Origin: an uncultured beta proteobacterium
Lineage (GTDB): Bacteria > Pseudomonadota > Gammaproteobacteria > Burkholderiales > Burkholderiaceae_C
Assembly (NCBI GenBank): GCA_903830985.1
Contig: CAIKVZ010000086.1
Location: 28,447-92,446 of the forward strand
DNA length: 64,000 nucleotides
Reading direction: 5' to 3'
In this document: in pieces, positions 10,040-19,639 of the stretch
How positions within the stretch are numbered: position 1 is the stretch's first letter
How the letters are laid out: every line of letters begins with the position of its first letter
Program-made: the position numbers and the translations under genes
Notes under the pieces: generated by a model
The model's database searches: none
Seen by the model: the letters and a program-made list of their open reading frames with translations, nothing else
What the model was told of the DNA's origin: nothing

Positions 10040-12913
10040 TCACTTGAACTTGTAGCTGGCCAGCAGGGACAGCGAGCGACCGCGAGGATCGGCCACGCGG
10101 GGATCCCATGAACTTCCGGCACCGGTATTGGTGTCGTAAGTGATGGCGAAAGGCGGGTTCTTGTCGAACAGGTTCTTCACTCCTACCGTGATGCCCAGAT
10201 CCTTGAAGCCTGTGTAGGTAACGCTGGCGTTGTACAAGGTGTAGGCCGCGACGTTGGGATTCCAGTCGGCCGGAATGAAGGTCGTTCCCACGGCACCGAT
10301 CACATTTTGCTTGTAGCCGCTGCTGTATTGCTGCGTCAGTGTTGCCACCCAGTCGCCACGCGCATAGGTGCCGGTGAGGGAATGCTTCCAGCGCAGGCCG
10401 GGGTCGGTGAGCGGATTGAACTGGCCGATTTCGCTGGGGCCGAACGGTGCGCTGGCGATCACGCGCGATTTCTTCTCCAGCAGATAAGTGCCTTCGAGCG
10501 CCACGCCCCATTTGGCCTCACCGAATTTTCCGGTGGCGCTGGCGTTGATGTCCACACCCGAGGTGACGGTCTCGCCGGCGTTGATCCAGCGCGTGTCGAT
10601 CTGCACGATATTGCCGGCCGCATCGCGGATGAAGTTCTGCGGGAACAGCGTGTAGTTGGCCAACAGGGTCGGAACGCTCGTGGCCTGAATGGTCCCGGTC
10701 TTGTTGATGGTCCACCAGTCGGCGCCGATGCTGGTGGTGCTGGACGGTGCCCAGATGAAGCCCACGGTTCCCTGCTTGCTCTTCTCGGGCTGCAGCGCCG
10801 GGTTGCCGCCAAACAAGGTGTTGAACACGATGGCTTCGCAGCCAGGCTTGGTGATGTCAACCTTGAGCGTTGCACACTTTGCCGGATCCACCGTCGTCGT
10901 ACCGCCCGGGGCTTCGGTGACGCCGAAGAACTGCTGCTTGAAGTCGGGCACGCGGAAACCGGTGTTGTAGGAGCCGCGCAGCAGGAACTGCTCCACCGGT
11001 GCGAAACGGAAGGAGACCTTGGGGTTGGTGGTTCCGCCAAAACCTGTGTAGTCGTCGTGGCGCACGGCCAGCGTGGCTTCCAGTTGCTTGGTGATGGGCA
11101 CCAGCACTTCGGTGAACACGGCCTTGATGTCGCGCTTCACGGCGCTCATGGTATTGACGCTGTCAAAGGCTGCGTTCGGAATGCCCAGCTGAATCACAAC
11201 GTCGGTGGCATTGCCGTTGAATGCGAACTTTTCCGTGCGCAGGTCCACGCCCACGGCCGCCATGACGTCGCCCGCGGGCAGCTTGAACAAGGGGCCGCTG
11301 GCAGTGGCGTCAGCCTGGCTCAGGGTGTACTTGCCGCCATACAGCTTGGTACCCTGCGCGGATGCAGCCGCCAGCCCGGCCATCGCGGCTGCGGTCTGGC
11401 TCTGACCGGCTGGCAGGAATGGGTTCAGCACACCGGTGTTGATCAGTGCCGCAAAAGGCACGCCGAAGTAATAGCCGCCGCCTAGCACGGAGCTGGAGTC
11501 GCTGCTCGCGGTGGAGATGCCGGCACGGTAGTCCCAACCGGTCAGCCACGGCATTGGACCATCGGCTCCGATCAGGAAACGCGAGGTGTCGCTGCTGGTG
11601 TCGTACTGGCGTGATCCGCAGGGGATGCAGCGCCACTTGAAGGAAAACGGTTTGCCGGCGTAGGTCGGGCCAGCGAGTTGCGGGAAGGCTGCGATCAGCT
11701 GAGCCGCCACGGCGGCATAGGATGCACCCGTGCTCGGGTAGGCCAGGTTGTACAGCGGATTGGGTATGACAAAGGGTGCAGTGCCCACGGTGGCCGTCGA
11801 GGAACTGCTGATCTGCTGCGCCGAGAAGGTCTTGGCCGAACTGACCTGAGCCCCGGTGAATTCAGCAAAAATCTGGTGCTCGCCCAGCGCCATCGTCCCG
11901 CGCGCGACGAGGTTGGTGTTGTTCTGCGGCTGCTGCAGTGCGGCGGCAGTGGCGGTGTCAAAGGCGCAGGCGTACTTGTTGCCCGGCGCACCCCAGAGCA
12001 GGTAGTCGTAGGCGCCCATGCCGGCCACGGAGTCGCAGCCGGCGCCGCCAGGCAGGTTCAGCGGATTGACGTAGCGGTAGGTCTGCGTTCCTCCGCCGGG
12101 AAGGGTTGGTCCGGTAGTGGTCTTGTTGGTCAGGCCGCTGGACAGGCTGGAGATGCCGGTCACCGTGGCATAGGGTGCACCCGTGGTGTCGGGCGACAGG
12201 CCGCGGCTGGACTGGAACAGGTTAACGAAATCGCGCTGGTTGCCGCGCAGCGCCTGGCTCTCGCTGTGGCCCAGCGAAAACAGCACGTTGTACTTGTCTT
12301 TTTCCAGGTCGCCGAAACCACCCGTCAAGCTGACCCGGCTGATGTTGCCGCCACCGTGCTCGGTGACGTCGGTGAAGGCCTCCATCTGGACGCCCTTGTA
12401 GTTCTTCTTCAGGATGAAGTTGATGACGCCGCCGATGGCATCCGTGCCGTAAATGGCGGAAGCGCCGTCCTTCAAGATTTCAACGCGTTCCAGCGCTGCC
12501 ATGGGGATCTGATTCAGGTCCACCACGCCGCCGTTCAGGCCGTGCGCCGCGAGCCGGCGTCCGTTGAGCAGCACCAAGGTGTTGTTCGAGCCCTGGCCGC
12601 GCAGGTTCGCTGCCGACAGGCCGTTGCTGCCGCGTCCCGAGCCATTGGCCACGTCGGTATTGCTGGCCAGGTTGTCCATGCCATTGCCGTTGCCGGTGAT
12701 GGAGCTCATCAGCTGCTCGGCCGTGACGATACCCTGCTTCTTCATGTCGTCAGCCGTGATGATCTGCACCGGCAATGCGCCTTCCTTGGCGATGCGCTTG
12801 ATCGAGCTGCCGGTGATTTCCACGCGCTGCAGGGTGTTGTCGACGCTCTGGGCTGCAACGCAGCTGGCGAATCCGGCAAGTGCCAGGCACTGCGATATTT
12901 GCTTCAATTTCAC
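10040..12913 (-). CDS. TonB-dependent outer-membrane receptor
   Basis: Plug domain 'VEITGSSIKR...', 'ANLRGQGSNNTLVLLNGRRLAAHG', 'VEILKDGASAIYGTDAIGGVINFIL'; C-terminal beta-barrel ending in F ('SLSLLASYKFK'). GTG start at 12913 is preceded on the minus strand by GAGGAG; the listed ORF start (12952) is an upstream extension. Confidence 0.92.
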   Translation of the reverse strand: MKLKQISQCLALAGFASCVAAQSVDNTLQRVEITGSSIKRIAKEGALPVQIITADDMKKQGIVTAEQLMSSITGNGNGMDNLASNTDVANGSGRGSNGLSAANLRGQGSNNTLVLLNGRRLAAHGLNGGVVDLNQIPMAALERVEILKDGASAIYGTDAIGGVINFILKKNYKGVQMEAFTDVTEHGGGNISRVSLTGGFGDLEKDKYNVLFSLGHSESQALRGNQRDFVNLFQSSRGLSPDTTGAPYATVTGISSLSSGLTNKTTTGPTLPGGGTQTYRYVNPLNLPGGAGCDSVAGMGAYDYLLWGAPGNKYACAFDTATAAALQQPQNNTNLVARGTMALGEHQIFAEFTGAQVSSAKTFSAQQISSSSTATVGTAPFVIPNPLYNLAYPSTGASYAAVAAQLIAAFPQLAGPTYAGKPFSFKWRCIPCGSRQYDTSSDTSRFLIGADGPMPWLTGWDYRAGISTASSDSSSVLGGGYYFGVPFAALINTGVLNPFLPAGQSQTAAAMAGLAAASAQGTKLYGGKYTLSQADATASGPLFKLPAGDVMAAVGVDLRTEKFAFNGNATDVVIQLGIPNAAFDSVNTMSAVKRDIKAVFTEVLVPITKQLEATLAVRHDDYTGFGGTTNPKVSFRFAPVEQFLLRGSYNTGFRVPDFKQQFFGVTEAPGGTTTVDPAKCATLKVDITKPGCEAIVFNTLFGGNPALQPEKSKQGTVGFIWAPSSTTSIGADWWTINKTGTIQATSVPTLLANYTLFPQNFIRDAAGNIVQIDTRWINAGETVTSGVDINASATGKFGEAKWGVALEGTYLLEKKSRVIASAPFGPSEIGQFNPLTDPGLRWKHSLTGTYARGDWVATLTQQYSSGYKQNVIGAVGTTFIPADWNPNVAAYTLYNASVTYTGFKDLGITVGVKNLFDKNPPFAITYDTNTGAGSSWDPRVADPRGRSLSLLASYKFK

Positions 12914-13044
12914 GTAAAACTCCTCGAATGTTGATGTTCTCACTTTACTCAACTACACGGTGCCGACACCTAGGGGAAGCACTTGATCGACGCCATATCA
13001 TCGAATACGGTGTGAATATTCTGTGAAAGCGTTGTTTTCGAGCC

Positions 13045-14640
13045 TCACTCGATTGGAAACAATTCCAGCGAGACGCGATGACTCTCATTGCCGACGCGGT
13101 CGATGGCGCTCACCACCACGGTGCCGACCGGTCCAAGACCGGGGTCGGCCGAGATGTCGAGAAAATTTTGTACCGATGTTTGCACCGAAAACCGCCATTC
13201 GTTGCCAAAGCGCTTCCAGACGGCATAGAGTCTTGCCGGCTTGCCGGGACCGGGTTGAATGCGCAGTTCCTGGGGTGCAGCCTTGCCATCCTGGTGCAGG
13301 CTGGGCGCCAGTGGTGCATCGCTCTCCAGCCACGGGCTGGCCGGCACCAGCGCGGGGCTCTGGTAGCTCTGTGACTGCAGGCGTTCGCTGATTCCCTTGC
13401 GGTTCTGCAGCAGCGCCGCCATGCTGAAGTGGATGTGGCCGCTGGCCCCGGGGTGTTGCCGTGTCAGCGCGATCTGTTGCACGATTTCCTGCGCCTGCCA
13501 GGACTTTTCGCTGGCGTCGATGCGGCTGGTGAAGAGGCCCGGCCAGAGATGGCGTCCGAGTAGATTCTCGTTCGCCCAGCCGTCGAGCAGCGTGGGAAAG
13601 GCCTGCGCCGGCTGGCCAATGGGCCAGTACAGCTGCGGCGCCAGATAGTCCAGCCAGCCCTTTGCCAGCCAGGTCTCGGCGTCGGCGTAAAGGCTGTCGT
13701 ACTGGCTGAAGCCGGTGATGCCCGGCGCACGCCGGTCCGGGCGTCCCAGACCGAAGGGGCTGATGCCAAATTTGACCCAGGGCTTGATGCTGTGGATCTG
13801 CCCGTTCATGGCCGCTATCAGCTCGTTCACCTGCAGGCGGCGCCAGTCCGGTCTGGTCAGGGCGCCACCGCTTGCGAGGTAACGCAGCCAGGCCGGCTCA
13901 TCGGGAAAATCCACGTCGGTAAAACTCTCCACGCCGCTGGCCGAGGTCTGGCGCGCGAAGATGGGGTAGGGGTAGAAATAGTCGTCGATGTGCACTCCGT
14001 CCAGGTCGTAGCGCTGCACCAGATCTGCCACCACGTCCAGCGTTTGCTGGCGCGCCGCGGGTTCTGCCGGGTCCATCCACAAGGACTCGCCATAGGTCTT
14101 GACGGCTTCGGGGTGGGTGATTGAAATGTGCGTGGCGCTCACGGCTGATTTGGCGCTGGAATGGCGTGCCCGGTAGGGATTGATCCAGGCGTGCAGCTCG
14201 ATACCGCGCGCGTGTGCCTGGGCTATCCACAGCGCCAGCGGGTCGTAGAACGGTTGCGGTGCCTGGCCCTGAATGCCGTTCAGGTACTCTGACCAGGGCT
14301 CCAGCGCCGAAGGGTAAATGGCGTCGGCGCCGGGGCGCACCTGCAGCACGATGGCATTGAGCTTCAGCGCGCTGGCGCGCTCAAGAATGGCGCTGATTTC
14401 CGCCTGCTGTTGGGCCACCGGAAGTCCCTTTTGGCTCGGCCAGTCGATGTTCGCCACCGTGGCCACCCAGGCGGCGCGAAACTCGCGCGGCGCGGGCGGT
14501 GGCGCTGTCATCGCTTGGACCGGTGCAGGAGCCAGCGGCGCCTGGGCAGGTGGCAGGATGGAGCAGGAGGCCAGCGTCAGACTTGCCAGAAACGAGGCGA
14601 GCCGCCAGCCGCAGCCCGGCTTGAATTGAATCGACGTCAT
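13045..14640 (-). CDS. Family 10-like glycosyl hydrolase (GHL10/DUF187; DigH/YddW-like) lipoprotein
   Basis: Lipobox-like 'ASLTLASC', 'EFRAAWVATVANIDWPSQKGLP', 'LDGVHIDDYFYPYP', 'WVKFGISPFGLGRPDRRAPGITGFSQYDSLYADAETWLAKGWLDYLAPQLYWPIG'. Confidence 0.85.
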   Translation of the reverse strand: MTSIQFKPGCGWRLASFLASLTLASCSILPPAQAPLAPAPVQAMTAPPPAPREFRAAWVATVANIDWPSQKGLPVAQQQAEISAILERASALKLNAIVLQVRPGADAIYPSALEPWSEYLNGIQGQAPQPFYDPLALWIAQAHARGIELHAWINPYRARHSSAKSAVSATHISITHPEAVKTYGESLWMDPAEPAARQQTLDVVADLVQRYDLDGVHIDDYFYPYPIFARQTSASGVESFTDVDFPDEPAWLRYLASGGALTRPDWRRLQVNELIAAMNGQIHSIKPWVKFGISPFGLGRPDRRAPGITGFSQYDSLYADAETWLAKGWLDYLAPQLYWPIGQPAQAFPTLLDGWANENLLGRHLWPGLFTSRIDASEKSWQAQEIVQQIALTRQHPGASGHIHFSMAALLQNRKGISERLQSQSYQSPALVPASPWLESDAPLAPSLHQDGKAAPQELRIQPGPGKPARLYAVWKRFGNEWRFSVQTSVQNFLDISADPGLGPVGTVVVSAIDRVGNESHRVSLELFPIE

Positions 14641-14649
14641 GCGGGCAGA

Positions 14650-15531
14650 TCAGCTGGCCAGGGCGCGCCGCACGCTGCCGTCGGATTGCGCCAGCAGGGC
14701 TTGCGCCTGCGCCACGTCGGTTTGGCGTTTCAGCGCCACGATGGCGACCTTGACCGAATAGCCGCAGGCTTCCAGGGTGGCGCGCGCGGCAACTTCTTGC
14801 GCGCCCGTGGCCAGGCGCGTGAGGGCGATGCAGCGCCGGTACAGCTTGGCGTTGGTCGGCTTCACATCGACCATCAGGTTGCCGTAGACCTTGTTGAGCC
14901 GCACCATGACAGCACTGGAGAAAGTGGCCAGTGCGATCTTCTGCGCGGTGGCGGCCTTCATGCGCGTGCTGCCGGAAATCAGCTCGGCCCCGGTGTCGAG
15001 CGTGATGCCGATCTCGGCCTCACTGGCCACCGGCGTGTTCGGGTTGTTCGCCAGGCCGATGGTCAAGGCGCCTGCCGCGCGCGCCGCGTGCAAGGCCCCT
15101 AGCACATAGGGCGTGGTGCCCGAGGCGGCCAGTAGCAGCACCACATCACAGGCGTGCGGCTGGAGTGCGTTGAGGTCGACCGCCCCCTGGATGCGGTCGT
15201 CCTCAGCACCTTCGACGGCGACGAAGAGTGCCTTCTCGCCGCCGGCGAGCAGCGCCACGGCGCGCCCGTGTGGCCAGGAGAAGGTGGGATAGAGCTCCAC
15301 GCTGTCGAGTACGCCCAGGCGCCCCGAGGTGCCGGCGCCGACGTAGATCAGGCGACCGCCCTGGCGTAGCCGGTCCGCCGCTGCGTTCACGGCTGCGGCC
15401 AGATCGCCGCTGGCGGCGCGCACGGCGTTCACGGCATTGAGCTGATCGTCGACCAGCGCCTGGACCAGCGCCAGAGGCTCGTAGCAGTCGAGTTGCGTGT
15501 GTTGCTTGCTGGCTTGTTCGGTGTTCAACAT
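14650..15531 (-). CDS. murQ: N-acetylmuramic acid 6-phosphate etherase
   Basis: 'GGRLIYVGAGTSGRLGVLDSVELYPTFSWP', 'VVLLLAASGTTPYVLGAL', 'ELISGSTRMKAATAQKIALATFSSAVMVRLNKVYGNLMVDVKPTNAKL'. Confidence 0.95.
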   Translation of the reverse strand: MLNTEQASKQHTQLDCYEPLALVQALVDDQLNAVNAVRAASGDLAAAVNAAADRLRQGGRLIYVGAGTSGRLGVLDSVELYPTFSWPHGRAVALLAGGEKALFVAVEGAEDDRIQGAVDLNALQPHACDVVLLLAASGTTPYVLGALHAARAAGALTIGLANNPNTPVASEAEIGITLDTGAELISGSTRMKAATAQKIALATFSSAVMVRLNKVYGNLMVDVKPTNAKLYRRCIALTRLATGAQEVAARATLEACGYSVKVAIVALKRQTDVAQAQALLAQSDGSVRRALAS

Positions 15532-15597
15532 GGCGCCAAGTGTAGGGAGGAAACCGGGGGTGGTTTAATCGCGGCCAAGCATTTTGCACAGGACCCC

Positions 15598-16908
15598 ATG
15601 CCCGCACGCGAAAACACCGTCAGCCTTGCCCCCGAGCTTGTCCCCGAGCGCGTCGCCAGCGTCTGGTGGTGGATTCCCTCGCTTTATTTCGGCCAGGGCA
15701 TCCCCTACGTGGTGGTCATGACGCTGTCGGTCATCCTGTACAAGAACCTGGGCCTGTCCAACACCGAGATCGCGCTCTACACCAGTTGGCTGTACCTGCC
15801 CTTCGTCATCAAGCCGTTGTGGGCGCCTTTTGTCGACCTGTTTCGGACCAAGCGCTGGTGGGTGGTGACGCTGGAGCTGTTCATCGGCGCGCTGTTCGCG
15901 TCGGTTGCGCTGGCGCTGCCGCTGGCCGGTTATTTCCAGATCACGTTGCTGCTGTTCTGGCTGTTGGCCTTCAGTGGCGCCACGCACGACATCTCGTCCG
16001 ACGGCTTTTACATGCTGGGGCTGAACGCGCACGAACAGGTGGCCTACGTGGGCATACGCAGCACCTTCTTTCGCCTGTCCATGATCACGGGACAGGGCGC
16101 GCTGGTGTATCTGGCGGGCAAGCTCACGGAACGCACAGGCGACGTGGTGCTGGCCTGGTCGGTGGTGTTCTTCGTGCTGGGGGCGATGTTTGGCGCCATG
16201 TCGCTGTACCACCGAATCGTCTTGCCGCGCCCGGCGGAAGATGTGGCGCATGGCGATGCGGGGCATTTGCTGCAGTCCTTTGTTGCGGTGTTTGCCAAGT
16301 TTCTGCAGAAGAAGGACGTGCTGCTGGCGCTGGCCTACTTTCTTTTTTACCGTTTTGGCGAGGCGCAACTGGTGAAGATGGCGCCGCCTTTTTTGCTGGA
16401 CCTGCGCTCCAAAGGGGGTCTGGAGCTGTCCACGGCCAACGTGGGCGTGATCTATGGCACGGTCGGCATGATTGCGCTCACGCTCGGCGGTCTGCTCAGT
16501 GCGTACCTGGTGGCACGCGACGGCCTGCTGCGCTGGCGCTGGCCCATGGCGCTGGCCATCAATGTGCCGCACCTGGTTTATGTGTACCTGGCTTTGGCCA
16601 TGCCCACGGACGTGAGCTTCATCGGCGCGGCCGTGGCTTTCGAGCAGTTCGGCTACGGTTTTGGCTTCACCGCCTTTGTACTGGTGATGATCATGACCGC
16701 CGCCGGCGAGCACAAGACCGCGCACTACGCCATCTGCACCGGTTTCATGGCGCTGGGCATGATGCTGCCCGGCATGGCCAGCGGCTGGCTGCAGTCGCAA
16801 CTGGGCTATGCCCATTTTTTCACCTGGATTTGCGTCGCAGCGATTCCGACCTTCATCGTGACAGCTCTGATCAAGGTCGATCCGCAATTCGGCACGCAGA
16901 AGAAATAG
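15598..16908 (+). CDS. MFS permease, AmpG-like (PAT family) putative muropeptide transporter
   Basis: Multi-TM protein, 'WWWIPSLYFGQGIPYVVVMTLSVILYKNLGLSNTEIALYTSWLYLPFVIKPLWAPFVDLFRTKRWW', 'GATHDISSDGFYM'. ATG 15598 chosen. Confidence 0.75.
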   Translation: MPARENTVSLAPELVPERVASVWWWIPSLYFGQGIPYVVVMTLSVILYKNLGLSNTEIALYTSWLYLPFVIKPLWAPFVDLFRTKRWWVVTLELFIGALFASVALALPLAGYFQITLLLFWLLAFSGATHDISSDGFYMLGLNAHEQVAYVGIRSTFFRLSMITGQGALVYLAGKLTERTGDVVLAWSVVFFVLGAMFGAMSLYHRIVLPRPAEDVAHGDAGHLLQSFVAVFAKFLQKKDVLLALAYFLFYRFGEAQLVKMAPPFLLDLRSKGGLELSTANVGVIYGTVGMIALTLGGLLSAYLVARDGLLRWRWPMALAINVPHLVYVYLALAMPTDVSFIGAAVAFEQFGYGFGFTAFVLVMIMTAAGEHKTAHYAICTGFMALGMMLPGMASGWLQSQLGYAHFFTWICVAAIPTFIVTALIKVDPQFGTQKK

Positions 16909-16917
16909 ACTAGCTCC

Positions 16918-17904
16918 ATGAACATCACGAAAAGTACTCAAGCCTTACCGTATTTCAAGGCCGTGCAACTGGCCAGCCCCACAGCCGGGCCGCGCCTGCT
17001 GGTGCTCGGTGCCGTGCACGGCAACGAGGTCTGCGGCACCCAGGGCATACAGCGTGTGCTGGCCGAATTCGATGCTGGCGCACTGACTCTGGCCTGTGGT
17101 TCGGTGACCTTCGTACCAGTGACAAACCCGCTGGCCTATCAAAAGGCCCAGCGCAGTGGCGATCGCAACCTGAACCGCAATCTGGCGCCAACGACGCAGC
17201 CGCTGGAGTATGAGGACCATATCGCCAACTGGTTGTGCCCGCTGATGGCGCAGCACGATGTGCTGCTCGACCTGCATTCCTTCCAGGGTCAGGGCCAGGC
17301 CTTCGTCATGGTGGGTCCCCGGGACAATCAGGGCGAGCTCGAACCCGTTGCCCATGCCGCACAGGAAGAGGCCATGGCGCTGCGCCTGGGCGTGAGGCGC
17401 TTTGTCGACGGCTGGCTCAGCACCTACGCGCGCGGCGTGCAGCGGCGCCGTGCCGCGATGGGCGCTGACGCGAGCCGCCAGGCCCTGCTCAACACCGACG
17501 CGCGCTACGGCGTAGGAACGACCGAGTACATGCGCTCCGTGGGCGGCTATGCGCTCACGCTGGAGTGCGGCAACCACGCTGACCCGCAGGCGCCCGAGGT
17601 GGCGTACCGCGCCATTCGCAACACCCTGGCGCATCTGGGGCTGGTGCAGTCCGCGCCGCCCGAAGTGGCACAGCAGACCGAGGCGTTGTCGATCTACGAA
17701 GTGATAGACCGCGCCCACGCCGATGACCGCTTCAGCCGCAGTTGGGCCAGCTTCGATGCGCTCAAGCGCGGCGACGTGATCGGCACCCGTGCCGACGGCA
17801 CCCCCGTGGCGGCGCCCGACGACGGCTACATCCTGTTCCCGGCAGCGCTGGCCGCGCCCGGCCAGGAGTGGTTTTACCTGGCGAAGGCGAGTACGCGCCT
17901 GTGA
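16918..17904 (+). CDS. M14-type succinylglutamate desuccinylase/aspartoacylase family peptidase (possibly MpaA-like)
   Basis: 'LLVLGAVHGNEVCGTQGI' (HxxE), 'DRNLNRNLAP', 'DVLLDLHSFQGQGQAFVMVGP'. Confidence 0.8.
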   Translation: MNITKSTQALPYFKAVQLASPTAGPRLLVLGAVHGNEVCGTQGIQRVLAEFDAGALTLACGSVTFVPVTNPLAYQKAQRSGDRNLNRNLAPTTQPLEYEDHIANWLCPLMAQHDVLLDLHSFQGQGQAFVMVGPRDNQGELEPVAHAAQEEAMALRLGVRRFVDGWLSTYARGVQRRRAAMGADASRQALLNTDARYGVGTTEYMRSVGGYALTLECGNHADPQAPEVAYRAIRNTLAHLGLVQSAPPEVAQQTEALSIYEVIDRAHADDRFSRSWASFDALKRGDVIGTRADGTPVAAPDDGYILFPAALAAPGQEWFYLAKASTRL

Positions 17905-18821
17905 GCGAGCTTCTTGTCGCTGCGCTGGGCCTGGACGCCGGCGGCACGCAAACGCGCTGGGCCTTGGCCGACCGTGATGGCCAGATGCTGGCCAGCGGGT
18001 GCGTTGGCCCCATCAGTGGCTTGCAGATGAGTGTTGAGGCCGGGCGGGACGCCGTGGCGCAACTGCTGACCGGGCTGGCGCGGCAATTGCGTGAGCAAGC
18101 GCGGGTGGCTGCGATTTGCGCTGGCGTCACGGGCCTGGGCGGGCCTCTCGAGGCGGCGGCGTTGGCGCTGCAGGACGCGCTGGCCCAGGCGTTTGAGTTG
18201 CCCCGGACCGCCGTGCAAGTGCACAGCGACATGGAAATGGCTTACCGCGACAGCTTTGAGCCAGGCGAGGGTTACCTGATCTGCGCTGGAACCGGCTCCG
18301 TGGCCGTGTACTTCGACAGCCAGGGCGAACTGCACCGTGCCGGCGGGCGCGGCGGCGTGCTTGACGACGGCGGCAGCGGCTACTGGATTGCGCAGCAAGC
18401 CTTGCGGCTGATCTGGCGTACCGAGGACGAACAACCCGGCGCCTGGCGCGCATCGCCGCTGGCGCAGCGCGTGTTCGAGCAGTTGGGCGGCAGCGATTGG
18501 CCGACCACGCGCCAATTCGTCTACGCCGGGACGCGCGGCGCCATGGGGCAGTTGGCGCTGGCCGTGGCGGCTGCGGCAGAAGATGATCCGGCCGCACTCG
18601 ACATACTGCAGCGCGCCGGCCTCGAGCTGGCGCGCCTGGGCCTGGCGCTGGCCAATCGTTTCGGTCCCAGACCCGTGGCGCTGGCCGGGCGCGCGGCGCA
18701 ACTCCACCCGGTGATCGTGCAGAGTTTGCGTGCCGCCTTGCCGTCCGAGTTGCCGCTGCAAACCGTGGACCTGCACGCGCATGTTGCGGCAGCGCGCATG
18801 GCCACGCTGAAACTGAATTAA
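17901..18821 (+). CDS. BadF/BadG/BcrA/BcrD-type ATPase; putative amino-sugar (GlcNAc/MurNAc) kinase
   Basis: 'GLDAGGTQTRWALAD', 'CAGVTGLGGPLEAAALAL', 'CAGTGSVAVYF', 'GGRGGVLDDGGSGYWIAQQAL'. GTG 17901 overlaps upstream stop by 4 nt (GTGA). Confidence 0.8.
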   Translation: MSELLVAALGLDAGGTQTRWALADRDGQMLASGCVGPISGLQMSVEAGRDAVAQLLTGLARQLREQARVAAICAGVTGLGGPLEAAALALQDALAQAFELPRTAVQVHSDMEMAYRDSFEPGEGYLICAGTGSVAVYFDSQGELHRAGGRGGVLDDGGSGYWIAQQALRLIWRTEDEQPGAWRASPLAQRVFEQLGGSDWPTTRQFVYAGTRGAMGQLALAVAAAAEDDPAALDILQRAGLELARLGLALANRFGPRPVALAGRAAQLHPVIVQSLRAALPSELPLQTVDLHAHVAAARMATLKLN

Positions 18822-18832
18822 CCGGACTGAAA

Positions 18833-19639
18833 ATGAAGAAATTGTTCCTTGTACTTTGTGCATTTTTGCTGGCCGGTTGCGCCAGCGGACCCCTTGTGGA
18901 CAAAAGCCTGTCGGCGCGCAGCCAGGACAGCAGGGTGCGCTACATCATCATCCACTACACGGCGCTGGACCTGACGCAATCGCTGCGTGAACTGGCGGAG
19001 AAGGGCGTGAGCAGCCACTACCTGCTGACCGACGGTGCAGCCCCCAAGATCTACGGACTGGTGGATGAAAGCCAGCGCGCCTACCACGCCGGCATGAGTT
19101 CCTGGAAGAGCGCGGCGCAGCTCAATTCCAGTTCCATCGGCATCGAGATCGTGAACCCGGGCTGGCGCAGTACGCCCAATGGCCCGGTCTGGGCCGAGTT
19201 CCAGCAAACCCAGATCGACCTGTTGATCCCGCTGGTCCGGGCCATAGCGCAGCGCCACGGCGTCACGCCCGACAGGGTGCTGGGCCACAGCGACATCGCG
19301 CCCCAGCGCAAGGAAGACCCGGGGCCGCTGTTTCCCTGGAAGCAGTTGGCCGACGCGGGGCTGGTGCTGTGGCCCGACGCGGCGGCCGTGGCGCTGCAGT
19401 TGCCGGCGTTTGAATCCCAATTGCCTGAGGTGGCCTGGTTCCAGAAGAAGCTGGCGCAGCATGGCTTTGCGGTCCCCATGACCGGCACGCTCGATGCTCC
19501 CACAAGAAAAGTGGTCGCCGCGTTTCAGATGAAATACCGTCCCAGCCTGATCGACGGCACACCCGACGCACAAACAGCCGCGCTGCTGGCGGTGCTGACG
19601 GTGCTGCCGGCAACGCCGGACAAGGCCCGTGAACACTGA
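18833..19639 (+). CDS. N-acetylmuramoyl-L-alanine amidase (AmiD-like lipoprotein, Amidase_2 + PG-binding domain)
   Basis: Lipobox 'LCAFLLAGCASG', 'RYIIIHYTALDLTQSLREL', 'SSHYLLTDGAAPKIYGLVDESQRAYHAGMSSW', 'VLGHSDIAPQRKEDPGPLFPW', C-terminal PG_binding_1-like region. Confidence 0.9.
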   Translation: MKKLFLVLCAFLLAGCASGPLVDKSLSARSQDSRVRYIIIHYTALDLTQSLRELAEKGVSSHYLLTDGAAPKIYGLVDESQRAYHAGMSSWKSAAQLNSSSIGIEIVNPGWRSTPNGPVWAEFQQTQIDLLIPLVRAIAQRHGVTPDRVLGHSDIAPQRKEDPGPLFPWKQLADAGLVLWPDAAAVALQLPAFESQLPEVAWFQKKLAQHGFAVPMTGTLDAPTRKVVAAFQMKYRPSLIDGTPDAQTAALLAVLTVLPATPDKAREH

